Shown here: one piece after another, positions 26,569-34,066 of the stretch | How the letters are laid out: each line of letters opens with the position of its first letter | How positions within the stretch are numbered: the stretch's first letter is position 1 | Assembly: GCA_036562385.1 (NCBI GenBank) | Contig: DATCKG010000099.1 | Location: 1 to 64,000, forward strand | Direction: 5' to 3' | Length of the DNA stretch: 64,000 nt | From: DATCKG01 sp036562385 | Lineage (GTDB): Bacteria > Bacillota > Sulfobacillia > Symbiobacteriales > Symbiobacteriaceae | Made by a program: the position numbers and the translations under genes | The notes under the pieces: generated by a model | What the model saw: only the letters and a program-made list of their open reading frames with translations | What the model was told of the DNA's origin: nothing | Database searches by the model: none

Positions 26569-26709
26569 CTACGTAGTGATCGGCAAAACGGTTACGATGT
26601 CGGTCTGCCGCTCAGGCAGGTGGGCCACGCCCTTCACGACCATTGCCACCGCGACAGTGCCGCAGACCACGGATTTGGCCGGTTTGTCCGCTTTCCCCGA
26701 GTCGCTCAT
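26569..26709 (-). CDS. Small 46-residue protein upstream of lysC, unknown
   Basis: A short frame reads ATG (26709) to TAG (26571-26569). The ATG has a near-perfect AGGAGGTG site at normal spacing, better than most genes here. The product begins MSDSGKADKPAKSVV and has a hydrophobic middle (VAVAMVVKGVA). It ends 18 nt before the lysC TTG start, so the two are probably one transcript and could be coupled. No family was recognised. It could be a true small protein or a leader peptide, but it has no run of regulatory codons such as Lys or Thr. Confidence 0.55.
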   Translation of the reverse strand: MSDSGKADKPAKSVVCGTVAVAMVVKGVAHLPERQTDIVTVLPITT

Positions 26710-26783
26710 GGGCCCACCTCCTCTTGGGTTCGTGTCGAAATCATATAGATGTGCACTATTTTACACCCAGGATGCCTTGCCGT

Positions 26784-27920
26784 CTACGTCAACTGAGCAA
26801 GGAAATCCCGGACCGCCGGCGCAATCAGATGGAAATCCACCAGGAAGGCATCGTGTCCCCACGGGGAATCCATCTCCAGGTACTCTGCGGATCCGCCGGC
26901 CTCGTTGATCAGCCGCACGGTCTCTTTCTGCAGGTAGGTGGGGAACAGCAGGTCGGAACGGATTCCGATCACCAGCGCCTTGGCCTTGATGGCCCCGTGG
27001 GCCGCCTCGTAGCTGCCCCGGCCCCGCCCCAGGTCCATCAGATCCATGGCCCGGGTCAGGTAGAGGTACGAATTGGCGTCAAACCGGGCCACCAGTTTCT
27101 GGCCCTGGTGGTGCAGGTAGGATTCCACCTGATAGATGATATCCATCCCCCGCTCCAGTTCAGGCACGCCGTCCGGATCCCGGATCTCCCGACCGAACTG
27201 CTGCCACATGGACTCGTCGGAGCGGTAGGTGATCATCCCCAACATCCGGGCAATGGCCAGACCCCGGACCGGACCGGGAGTGCCGTAGTACTGGCCGCCC
27301 CGGAAGTCCGGGTCCTGCAGGATGGCCTGCCGCTGGACCTCGTTGAACGCGATCGCCTGGGGATGCAGCCGCCCGGCACCGCCGATGGGGATGATCCCCC
27401 GCATGCGGTCCGGGTAGGTGGCCGCCCATTCCAGGGTCTGCATCGCGCCCAGGGAGCCCCCCACTACCGCCACCAACTGATTGATGCCCAAAAGATCCAG
27501 CAGCCGCGCCTGCGCCCGGACCATATCGCGCACCGTGATGACGGGAAAGTCCAGACCGTACGGGCGCCCGGTGGCCGGGTTCAGGCTGGAAGGCCCCGTG
27601 CTGCCCTGACAGCCGCCCAATACGTTGGAACAAATGATGAAATAACGATCCGTGTCCAGCGCCTTGCCCGGACCCACCGCATCATCCCACCACCCGGGCT
27701 TGGGATCATCGGGATGGTAGCGACCCGCCACATGGCTGTCGCCGGTCAGGGCATGGCAGACCAGGATGGCATTGTCGCGGGCGGTGTTCAACTTTCCAAA
27801 TGTCTCGTAACAGAGGGTCACCTCCGGGAGTTGCCGCCCGCTTTCCAGAACCAACGGATTATCCGGTGTAGCCACCGTGGCGTACTGACGTCGGCTCAGC
27901 AGGGTTTCAGCCACTCCCAT
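26784..27920 (-). CDS. metX: Homoserine O-acetyltransferase
   Basis: MetX acylates homoserine with acetyl-CoA (or succinyl-CoA in some members) for methionine synthesis. The 378-residue alpha/beta hydrolase has CHALTGDSHVAG, GPSSLNP, the nucleophile elbow VGGSLGAMQ (Ser156), and the late SDLLFP and GHDAFL blocks with the catalytic Asp and His. The ATG at 27920 follows GGGAGGTG. It is under a SAM-I riboswitch, so it should be repressed when SAM is plentiful. No metY or metB is adjacent. Confidence 0.95.
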   Translation of the reverse strand: MGVAETLLSRRQYATVATPDNPLVLESGRQLPEVTLCYETFGKLNTARDNAILVCHALTGDSHVAGRYHPDDPKPGWWDDAVGPGKALDTDRYFIICSNVLGGCQGSTGPSSLNPATGRPYGLDFPVITVRDMVRAQARLLDLLGINQLVAVVGGSLGAMQTLEWAATYPDRMRGIIPIGGAGRLHPQAIAFNEVQRQAILQDPDFRGGQYYGTPGPVRGLAIARMLGMITYRSDESMWQQFGREIRDPDGVPELERGMDIIYQVESYLHHQGQKLVARFDANSYLYLTRAMDLMDLGRGRGSYEAAHGAIKAKALVIGIRSDLLFPTYLQKETVRLINEAGGSAEYLEMDSPWGHDAFLVDFHLIAPAVRDFLAQLT

Positions 27921-27959
27921 CGCACACACCTCCCGCCTCACTGCCCCTACATATCGAAA

Positions 27960-27982
27960 GCCGCTCCCGACGAGGGAGCGGC
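27960..27982 (-). terminator. Riboswitch-controlled terminator upstream of metX
   Basis: A perfect 9-bp stem (27960-27968 with 27974-27982) followed by CTTTCG on minus lies between the SAM-I aptamer and the metX start. Its position fits the expression platform of an S-box switch that stops transcription when SAM is bound. Confidence 0.75.
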
Positions 27983-28013
27983 ATACACGTCAGTAGTGAC
28001 GGAACAGCCGGCC

Positions 28014-28124
28014 CTCTTATCTTCCGGCAGGGAGCTGCCGGTGGAATTGGCACCTTCGGACGCGGGAACGTCCTGGGTTGCCGGGTTTCATCGGGCCATT
28101 TCCCTCCACCTCTCTGGATAAGAG
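28014..28124 (-). ncRNA. SAM-I (S-box) riboswitch
   Basis: On the minus strand the conserved S-box core is readable: CTCTTATC and AGAGAGGTGGAGGGA at the 5' side, GGCCCGATGAAACCCGGCAA, then GGTGCCAATTCC, and a closing GATAAGAG that pairs with the 5' CTCTTATC to form P1. These are the hallmark SAM-I elements. It sits about 95 nt upstream of metX with a terminator between, so SAM should switch metX off at transcription. Confidence 0.96.
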
Positions 28125-28174
28125 CCCCGGGCAATTTGCCGGCGCACCGGGGATGCGATATGAAGTTGAGTATA

Positions 28175-28203
28175 AAGCTACCATGAGCGGCCGGCCGTGT
28201 CAA
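28175..28203 (-). promoter_or_regulatory. Probable promoter of the metX leader
   Basis: On minus, a perfect TTGACA (28203-28198) is followed after 17 nt by TAGCTT (28180-28175), about 50 nt before the riboswitch. The -35 is ideal. The -10 matches the consensus weakly. Confidence 0.45.
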
Positions 28204-28226
28204 TGGATTCGCACCGGAGGGAGGTG

Positions 28227-28257
28227 AAAAAGATCCTGGGGTCAGCACCCCAGGATC
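28227..28257 (-). terminator. Terminator of spoIVA
   Basis: A perfect 11-bp stem (28232-28242 with 28247-28257) is followed by TTTTT on the minus strand, 16 nt after the spoIVA stop. This is a textbook intrinsic terminator. Confidence 0.9.
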
Positions 28258-28273
28258 ATCCGATCCGGTGCGG

Positions 28274-29755
28274 TCAGATGATGATGCAGATCAAACCACC
28301 CGACCCTTCGTTAATGATGCGGGTCAGCGTCTCCCGCAGTTTCTTCTGTGCATCCTCCGGCATCCGGTGGAGTTTGCTGCGGATCCCCTCCTGCACCAGT
28401 TCATGCAGGCTCTTGCCAAAGATGTCGAACTCCCAGAGTTTCTTGGGATCGTCCTCGAAACGGTCCAGCAGGTACTGCACCAGTTCCTCGCCCTGCTTGG
28501 CCGTCCCGATAATCGGCGTCACCTCAGCGCTCACGTCCGCCCGGATGAAGTGCAGCGAGGGGGCCGTTGCCCGCAGCTTCACACCGTACATGATCCCCTG
28601 CCGCACCAGTTCGGGCTCCTCAAAGGTCAGGTCGGAAAGGGACGGAGCCACCACGCCGTAGCCGGTGGCGCGCACGTCCTCCAGTGCTTCCTTGATCTTG
28701 TCGTACTCGCTCTTGGCGTGGGCATACTCCCGGAGCAGCCGCACCATGGTATGCTTTCCTTCCAGCGGAACGCCGGTGATCTCCTCCAGAACCTGATAGT
28801 ACAGGTCGTCCCTCGCTTCGGTGTCCACGTAGGCGACACCGGTCCCCATATCCACATTCCGCAGGGTGACTGCGGCCATGAAATCATAGCCGCTCAGCTT
28901 CTCCACCGCGCTGTCTACATCCCGGATTTTGCGGATGCCCTGAAGGGCGTCGCGGATGGCCTCTTCAAACTGGACCCGCACGGGATGGTTGGGGTCCAGT
29001 TCCTCCACCCACCGGGGCAGGTTGATGTGGGCCTCCCGCACCGGGAACTCAAAGAGGGCCTGCTCCATGATGAGGCGGACATCCTCGGGGGACAGTTCGC
29101 TGGCGTCCACCGGAATGACCGGCGCACTGTACTTGACCTCCAGTTCGCCGGCCAGTTCCATGGTCTCCTGGGCATAGGGCCGGGTGGTGTTCAGAATCAC
29201 CACGAAGGGTTTGCCCAGGGCCTGCATCTCGGCGATGATCTTTTCCTCCGCCTCCAGATACTTGCCCCGGGCCAGGTCGGTGATGCTGCCGTCAGTGGTC
29301 ACCACCAGGCCGATGGTGGAGTGGTCGGTGATCACCTTGCGGGTACCGAATTCCGCGGCTTCGTGGAAGGAGATCTCCTCGTCAAACCAGGGCGTCCGCA
29401 CCAGGCGCGGCTGGCCGGATTCGTCAAGGTATCCCAGGGCACCCTCCACGGCGTAGCCCACGGAGTCCACCAGGCGAATCCGAACCGTCAGCCCCTCTTT
29501 GATGGTCACTTCCACGGCATCGTCCGGGATGAACTTGGGCTCCACTGTGGTGATGGTCTTTCCCCCGCCGGACTGGGGCAGTTCATCCCGAATCCGGGCT
29601 TGCTCATACTCATCGTGGATATTGGGCAGGATCACCAGTTCGGCGAAGCGGCGGATGAAGGTGGACTTCCCGGTGCGAACGGGGCCGACCACACCGATGT
29701 AGATATCCCCTCCGGTCCGTTTGGCTACGTCCTCAAAGATGTCAAACGTCTCCAC
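28274..29755 (-). CDS. spoIVA: Stage IV sporulation protein A (spore coat assembly ATPase)
   Basis: SpoIVA polymerises around the forespore, hydrolyses ATP, and forms the base layer of the spore coat. The 493-residue protein matches the normal length (492 in B. subtilis). It has Walker A GPVRTGKS at 24-31, SVGYAVEGALGY, a TDGSITDL block and the family C-terminus ending GLICIII. GTG start behind GGGAGGG. A sigma-E-like promoter lies upstream. Confidence 0.98.
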   Translation of the reverse strand: METFDIFEDVAKRTGGDIYIGVVGPVRTGKSTFIRRFAELVILPNIHDEYEQARIRDELPQSGGGKTITTVEPKFIPDDAVEVTIKEGLTVRIRLVDSVGYAVEGALGYLDESGQPRLVRTPWFDEEISFHEAAEFGTRKVITDHSTIGLVVTTDGSITDLARGKYLEAEEKIIAEMQALGKPFVVILNTTRPYAQETMELAGELEVKYSAPVIPVDASELSPEDVRLIMEQALFEFPVREAHINLPRWVEELDPNHPVRVQFEEAIRDALQGIRKIRDVDSAVEKLSGYDFMAAVTLRNVDMGTGVAYVDTEARDDLYYQVLEEITGVPLEGKHTMVRLLREYAHAKSEYDKIKEALEDVRATGYGVVAPSLSDLTFEEPELVRQGIMYGVKLRATAPSLHFIRADVSAEVTPIIGTAKQGEELVQYLLDRFEDDPKKLWEFDIFGKSLHELVQEGIRSKLHRMPEDAQKKLRETLTRIINEGSGGLICIII

Positions 29756-30053
29756 ACCATTCCCTCCCCAGAGCCTTTCGGTACGAATCCCCGCCTTGAC
29801 CGCCTTCCCAGGCGATCACCGGGCTCGGCCCCCCTTTCCGCCCAGGCCGCGATCGCACCGGCGGGCCAGTCCAGTCGGTCCCAGGCTCACCCCCATCTTT
29901 ATGAGGGGTGGACCGGCTCTATGCCCCACCGGTATCTGCTTTTGCGGGACAGGCGCGGCATCCGCACCATGAGGCCGGGCGGGTATCCCTGATCTCCCTG
30001 CAGGGGTCGAAATGGTAGACAACAGCCGCAGTGGCGGAAGGAGGGGGTCAGCC
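29756..30053. other. Intergenic region between divergent spoIVA and the reductase gene
   Basis: About 300 bases hold the probable spoIVA promoter and the start region of the plus-strand reductase. No gene or known RNA was recognised. Confidence 0.4.
29895..29924 (-). promoter_or_regulatory. Possible sigma-E promoter of spoIVA
   Basis: On minus, GCATAGA (29924-29918) and CATAAAGAT (29903-29895) are about 14 nt apart. This resembles the sigma-E ATA -35 and CATA -10 elements. It lies about 140 nt before the GTG. spoIVA is sigma-E dependent in B. subtilis. The match is loose. Confidence 0.35.
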
Positions 30054-31004
30054 ATGGAGCACACGGACACCCGGTGGGACGTGGTGGTGATCGGCGGCGG
30101 CATGGCCGGCCTCAGCGCCGCCATCTGGGCCCGGCGTCTGGGCCTTTCGGTGGTGGTTCTGGAGCGGGCCCAACGTCCCGGCGGCCAGCTGCTGGAACTG
30201 ACCGCTCCCATCATCGATTATCCCGGCGTGCCCCGGACACCGGGACCGGCCTTGGCGGAGATCGTCTACCGGCAAGCCCTGGACCTCGGCGCGCGCATCC
30301 TCACCGAAACGCCGGTGCAGCGCATCGACCCGCTGCAGCGCATCTGCCACACCCCCAGGGGCCCCTTTGCAGGGCGAGCCGTGATCCTGGCCACGGGAGT
30401 CCGGCCACGGCGGCTGGGCGTCCCCGGCGAGGCGGACCTGTACGCAGCCGGCCTGGTTCAGCGCCCCTCCCAGAACCTTTCCTGGTTTCGCCACCGCCGT
30501 GTGGCGGTGGTGGGCGGTGGCGACCGGGCCGTCGAAAATGCCCTGCTGCTGGCGCCCGTGGCCAGCGAAGTAGTGCTGATCCACCGGCGCAGCCGACTGA
30601 GGGCCCGGGAAACGCTGGTTCGGCAGCTCCGCAAGGAGTCCGGGATTCGGCTGCTCCTGGAGACGCAGGTGACCGCCTTCTCCATCCGCCGAAACGCGGA
30701 GGGCCTCCCCGCTGGAGCCAACCTCCACCTCATCCGGCCGGACGGCGAGGCCGGACTGCTGGCCGATGCGGTCTGCATCTACATCGGTAACGAGCCCGTG
30801 ATCGACCTGCTGAAAGGCCTTGCGGCCGAGACGCCGGAGGGAGGCCTGCAGACGGATTCGTACGGCCGGACCTCCCTGCCGGGGATCTGGGCGGTGGGCG
30901 ACGTACACCTGCCCCCGGCCCACCAGAGCCTGGCAACCTGTGCAGGGCAGGCAATGGTAGCTGTGAAGGAGATCGCCCTGGAACTTCAGTCCTGTCCCCC
31001 ATAG
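30054..31004 (+). CDS. Thioredoxin reductase-like FAD/NADPH oxidoreductase lacking the CxxC pair
   Basis: This is a 316-residue class II pyridine nucleotide-disulfide reductase. The FAD loop is VIGGGMAGLSAA (12-23), a second Rossmann loop VVGGGDRAVEN lies near 152-162, NADPH-type HRRSRLRA at 177-184, and the C-terminal GIWAVGDV closes FAD binding. In thioredoxin reductase a CxxC pair sits just before the NADPH loop (about 136-139). Here that stretch is VQRPSQN, with no cysteines. It therefore cannot reduce thioredoxin in the normal way and may reduce ferredoxin, a flavin protein or a partner disulfide protein. The ATG at 30054 follows GGAAGGAGG. Confidence 0.85.
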   Translation: MEHTDTRWDVVVIGGGMAGLSAAIWARRLGLSVVVLERAQRPGGQLLELTAPIIDYPGVPRTPGPALAEIVYRQALDLGARILTETPVQRIDPLQRICHTPRGPFAGRAVILATGVRPRRLGVPGEADLYAAGLVQRPSQNLSWFRHRRVAVVGGGDRAVENALLLAPVASEVVLIHRRSRLRARETLVRQLRKESGIRLLLETQVTAFSIRRNAEGLPAGANLHLIRPDGEAGLLADAVCIYIGNEPVIDLLKGLAAETPEGGLQTDSYGRTSLPGIWAVGDVHLPPAHQSLATCAGQAMVAVKEIALELQSCPP

Positions 31005-31022
31005 TGCGGACAACCGAAGAAA

Positions 31023-31054
31023 AGCCCGGTGCCAAAGGCACCGGGCTGTTGCTT
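31023..31054. terminator. Bidirectional terminator between the reductase and RRM gene 1
   Basis: A perfect 11-bp stem (31023-31033 with 31037-31047) with a 3-nt loop. On minus it is followed by TTTCTTC, so it ends the RRM gene well; on plus by GTTGCTTCT. It lies between convergent genes. Confidence 0.85.
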
Positions 31055-31064
31055 CTGGGTTTGA

Positions 31065-31331
31065 TTACCGCCGGAAGTTCCGGGCAGGCCGGGGCTGAGC
31101 TTCGTTGACCGTCAGCCGGCGGCCGGCCCACTCCGCGCCGTTGAGCAGAGCGATCACTTCCTCAGCCTTGTCGGCAGGAACCTCCACGAAACCAAAACCA
31201 CGGCTGCGACCGGTCTCGCGATCCGTCACGATCCGGGCTGCCAGTACTTCGCAGTGCTGGCTCACAGCATGGATCAGGTCCTCAGCGGTAACGGCCCAGG
31301 GCAGGTTTCCGAAGTACAGAGTCTTCGTCAT
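31065..31331 (-). CDS. RRM-domain RNA-binding protein 1
   Basis: This 88-residue protein is a single RNA recognition motif. RNP-2 is LYFGNLPW near the start, and RNP-1 is RGFGFVEV near 44-51. A short basic tail (RPARNFRR) follows. It resembles the small cold-shock-linked Rbp proteins of cyanobacteria and some Firmicutes. The ATG at 31331 has a GGGAG site. A close paralogue lies 226 bp upstream on the same strand with its own terminator, so the two are separate units. Confidence 0.92.
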   Translation of the reverse strand: MTKTLYFGNLPWAVTAEDLIHAVSQHCEVLAARIVTDRETGRSRGFGFVEVPADKAEEVIALLNGAEWAGRRLTVNEAQPRPARNFRR

Positions 31332-31460
31332 GTCTCGGTCTCCCATCACAAAAGATTTCTTTGGAGCACAGTCGGGAGGATCCACGAGACTTACCTTACC
31401 CAGGCAAACCAACGGGACCACTCACCAAACGGCTACCTCCCTCAGCATACGGCTTTTGAC

Positions 31461-31495
31461 AACAAAACGCAACCCCCAATTTCCCGGGGGTTGCG
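31461..31495 (-). terminator. Terminator of RRM gene 2
   Basis: A perfect 10-bp stem (31468-31477 with 31486-31495) is followed by TTTTGTT on minus. It is about 60 nt after the stop of the second RRM gene. Confidence 0.85.
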
Positions 31496-31557
31496 TGTTT
31501 CTGGCAGGCCGGGCAAGGGAGCTGTTGAAAACCTCCCGTGGTCCGGCAACCTACCTG

Positions 31558-31830
31558 CTATTGCCGCCGAGGACCTCTCCGCTCAGGCCGGGGCTGGGCC
31601 TCGTTGACGGTAAGCTGGCGGCCACACCACTCGGCGCCGTTCAGGGCCTCGATACAGGCAGCCGCCTGATCCGCCTTCACTTCCACAAACCCGAACCCGC
31701 GGGACCTACCCGTCTCCCGGTCTGACACGATCCGGGCCGAGTGGACTTCGGCGTACTGTGAGAAGGCGCGGATCAGGTCCTCTTCCGTGACGGCCCACGG
31801 CAGGTTTCCAACGTACAGGGTCTTGATCAT
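31558..31830 (-). CDS. RRM-domain RNA-binding protein 2
   Basis: This 90-residue protein is a single RRM with RNP-2 LYVGNLPW and RNP-1 RGFGFVEV and an Arg-rich tail (RPERRGPRRQ). It is clearly paralogous to the 31065-31331 product, sharing LPWAVT-EDLI, SRGFGFVEV and LTVNEAQPRP blocks. This suggests a tandem duplication. The ATG is at 31830, with an alternative in-frame start upstream. Confidence 0.92.
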   Translation of the reverse strand: MIKTLYVGNLPWAVTEEDLIRAFSQYAEVHSARIVSDRETGRSRGFGFVEVKADQAAACIEALNGAEWCGRQLTVNEAQPRPERRGPRRQ

Positions 31831-32044
31831 GAACACTCTCACGCTCCCGTTTGTTTTCGGCCTGATACGGGCAGCGCATCGGCACCCCACAAGCCAACTG
31901 CTTCCATTATAGCAGGACATCGCCATTTCGCCAATTGTTCTCGGCTGGTAACCATGACCAGCACACGGGGACTCCGGCTCGTTCGCTTCCCCGCTGCCGG
32001 TGCGCAGGAGGCGGCTCTGCGGGCGGCATCCGCCGCGCCGCCTC

Positions 32045-32938
32045 CTACTCCTTTTTGTAGTGCCGCTTCAGAAGTTCGATGAAGGCCTCCACCGCCGGAG
32101 AACGCCGCTCGTCCCGCCGCAGGATCAGCGACGTGGTGCGGCTCCGGTTCGGCAGATCCGGGACGTTCAGGGCCACCAGATCCCCGTTTTCCAGGTCCTT
32201 GGCCAGGGCGGAGGCAGGCTCCAGGGCCACACCGAAACCCAGCCGTACCATGGTCTTGATGGCCTCGTGATTGTCGAACTCCATGATGATCTCGGGGCTG
32301 ATTCCGGCCTGTTCCAGCACCATATCGGTGGAGATGCGGAATTTCGCCCCCCGTACGTAAGCGATCATCGGCTGGCGGGCCAGTTCCGCCAGGGAAAGCA
32401 CCGGCGGCAGCTTGGCCGCATACTCCGGGCTGGCGACCACCAGCAGGGGATCCTCAAAGAGCGGGTACGATTCCAGTCGCTCGTGCACCTGCGGCGTCGT
32501 CACGATGCCGATGTCCACTTCGCCGTGCAGCAGCATGTTGACCGTCTCGGCGTTGTTTCCGGTCCGAACCTTGATTTTTACCTTCGGGTGTTCCCGGGCA
32601 TACTCCGCCAGCAGGTCCGGCAGCGTAAAGAGGCCGATGGTGTGTACACATCCCAGGGTGATGTGGCCGCTCCCAGGGGAACGCATTTCCTCAACGGCGG
32701 CTTCACACTGGGCCACCAGATGCTGGATCTGCCGGGCATATTCATAGACCACGTGGCCTGCGGGGGTAAGATGGACATGTTTGCCGTGGCGAGTAAAGAG
32801 CTGCACCTGAAGGTGATCCTCCAGGGCGCTGATCTGCTTGGTCACCGAAGGCTGGGTCATATTCTGGACCTGGGCAGCCTTGGTGAACGATCCCTCCTCC
32901 ACCACACGGCAGAAGGTAGCCAGGTGTTGAAGCAGCAC
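32045..32938 (-). CDS. LysR-family transcriptional regulator
   Basis: This is a 297-residue protein with an N-terminal winged helix-turn-helix (FCRVVEEGSFTKAAQVQNMTQPSVTKQI-type helix pair at about 9-36) and a periplasmic-binding-fold effector domain (from about 85). The GTG at 32938 is chosen because the product then starts like other LysR proteins and AAGGGGGGG precedes it; an ATG at 32965 is also in frame. The neighbours do not reveal its target. The upstream region contains a TATAAT-like box near 32995. Confidence 0.93.
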   Translation of the reverse strand: MLLQHLATFCRVVEEGSFTKAAQVQNMTQPSVTKQISALEDHLQVQLFTRHGKHVHLTPAGHVVYEYARQIQHLVAQCEAAVEEMRSPGSGHITLGCVHTIGLFTLPDLLAEYAREHPKVKIKVRTGNNAETVNMLLHGEVDIGIVTTPQVHERLESYPLFEDPLLVVASPEYAAKLPPVLSLAELARQPMIAYVRGAKFRISTDMVLEQAGISPEIIMEFDNHEAIKTMVRLGFGVALEPASALAKDLENGDLVALNVPDLPNRSRTTSLILRRDERRSPAVEAFIELLKRHYKKE

Positions 32939-33206
32939 GTCGGATTCCCCCCCCTTACATTCCACAGTGGGATCGATTTGCAGTGTTATTCATTATAGGC
33001 GGAACGTAACGCGAAGGGAAGGATGGCTGCGCTTTGACGATCCTGTTTTCGGAGGTTCCGGTAAACGCATGATTTGGCTCCAGAACGAGCAACTTACAGG
33101 TGCAGAGCCACTCCCGGTCCGGCTGGTTTTCTGCTACCATTGAGGCAGGAAGCGGTGTGGTGACTCCCAGCCGCTCGCTGGGTGAGCAGAACAGGAGGTG
33201 GGCCAG

Positions 33207-33434
33207 ATGACCCGGAATATTGGAAGAAAGGGCCATGATTGGACTTCCTCCTCGAGGGGGCGGCACAAGTTTGGCCCTTCGCCCATCAGCCTGAAGCAGC
33301 TTGCTCCGGCCGACTGGTTCCACGACCGGCCGGCCTATCCAGGAGATCCGTTCATGGACTGGGAGAGCACTCCGGAACCGCCGAAAGAATACCGGTGGAT
33401 TCCAGGCCTGCGCCGCTCCCGTTCTCATACGTAG
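33207..33434 (+). CDS. Small 75-residue protein, unknown
   Basis: The ATG at 33207 has a near-perfect AGGAGGTGG site, and the frame ends at TAG (33432-33434). The product is hydrophilic, basic at both ends and rich in Pro, Trp and aromatic residues in the middle (LAPADWFHDRPAYPGDPFMD). No family was recognised. It stands alone, divergent from the LysR gene, and a strong terminator lies about 95 nt downstream. It is probably a real monocistronic gene. Confidence 0.55.
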   Translation: MTRNIGRKGHDWTSSSRGRHKFGPSPISLKQLAPADWFHDRPAYPGDPFMDWESTPEPPKEYRWIPGLRRSRSHT

Positions 33435-33526
33435 GTTGGCTGTTGAATGCGGTTGCTCGACTCCCGGATTACATGGTCAGCCACCTTGCCACAGAGCATG
33501 AAACCGGTAGAGCGCTAATGAAGGGC

Positions 33527-33575
33527 GGGGTTGACCCGGACGTCGCCACCGATGACGTCGGGCCAACCCCTTTTG
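33527..33575 (+). terminator. Terminator after the 75-residue gene
   Basis: A long stem-loop with GGGGTTG (33527-33533) pairing CAACCCC (33564-33570) and an inner GACGTC pairing is followed by TTTTG on plus. It fits as the terminator of 33207-33434. Confidence 0.75.
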
Positions 33576-33613
33576 ATTGCCCTCCCCTCTGCCGGTCCGT
33601 GGCAGAGAGGACG

Positions 33614-33659
33614 AAAGGCGCCTCTTGTCGCCGCACAGCGGCTCACAAGAGGCGCCTGG
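33614..33659 (-). terminator. Terminator of the coiled-coil gene
   Basis: A perfect 13-bp stem (33616-33628 with 33645-33657) with a smaller inner GCCGC/GCGGC hairpin is followed by TTCGTCC on minus. It lies about 45 nt after the stop of 33704-33973. Confidence 0.8.
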
Positions 33660-33703
33660 TTATTATCCGTCCTTTTCCCTTTTCCGGCCCCCGCGGATCC
33701 GGC

Positions 33704-33973
33704 TCAGGAGATGTCCTGGCTGGCACGCTCCAGAGACTGCTGAAGCCGCACAATCCGGATGTTCCGATCCATGAGCAACTGGGCATACCGCTGACTGCGC
33801 CGGTGGAGCCGGTTGTTCTCCTCCTGCAGACGCTGGATGCGGGCGCGCTTTTCCCGCTCCTGGGCGGCCAGGAGATTCATCAGGATGCGACGGCTGGCCC
33901 GCAGGCCCTGGATCCGTTCCTCCAGCATCCGTATTCGCTGCCGCAGCCGGGCGACTTCATCCACCTGGTTCAT
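33704..33973 (-). CDS. Small coiled-coil protein, unknown
   Basis: This 89-residue protein is almost entirely one charged heptad-like helix (VARLRQRIRMLEERIQGL and LQEENNRLHRRSQRYAQLL). It is strongly basic and has no membrane segment. The ATG at 33973 has CAGGAGGGGG upstream. It could be a structural or nucleic-acid-associated coiled coil; no family was recognised. It lies downstream of the PHP gene and ends at a strong terminator. Confidence 0.65.
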   Translation of the reverse strand: MNQVDEVARLRQRIRMLEERIQGLRASRRILMNLLAAQEREKRARIQRLQEENNRLHRRSQRYAQLLMDRNIRIVRLQQSLERASQDIS

Positions 33974-34066
33974 GCGGTACCCCCTCCTGGCTGACATGTT
34001 TTCCATTTCTAGTATACCGCCCGGGGCACCGGCCTATGCCGCACCAGGAAGGGGATGGATGCCCGC

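Noticed and set aside
26551..26790. Lysine riboswitch before lysC
   Set aside because: The region is filled by a 46-codon gene and shows no L-box core.
28268..29992. Long plus-strand open frame antisense to spoIVA
   Set aside because: It is a shadow of the spoIVA reading frame in high-GC DNA. It has no family features and SpoIVA is certain. The same applies to long antisense frames over lysC, metX, pepA, rny and the ABC ATPase.
32006..32046. GC-rich inverted repeat at the LysR stop as a terminator
   Set aside because: The stem is long, but there is no U-tract and the loop is large, so it was not listed as a feature.
33239..33994. 251-codon plus frame across 33.2-34.0 kb
   Set aside because: It crosses two terminators and overlaps a better-supported 75-codon gene and an antisense coiled-coil gene.
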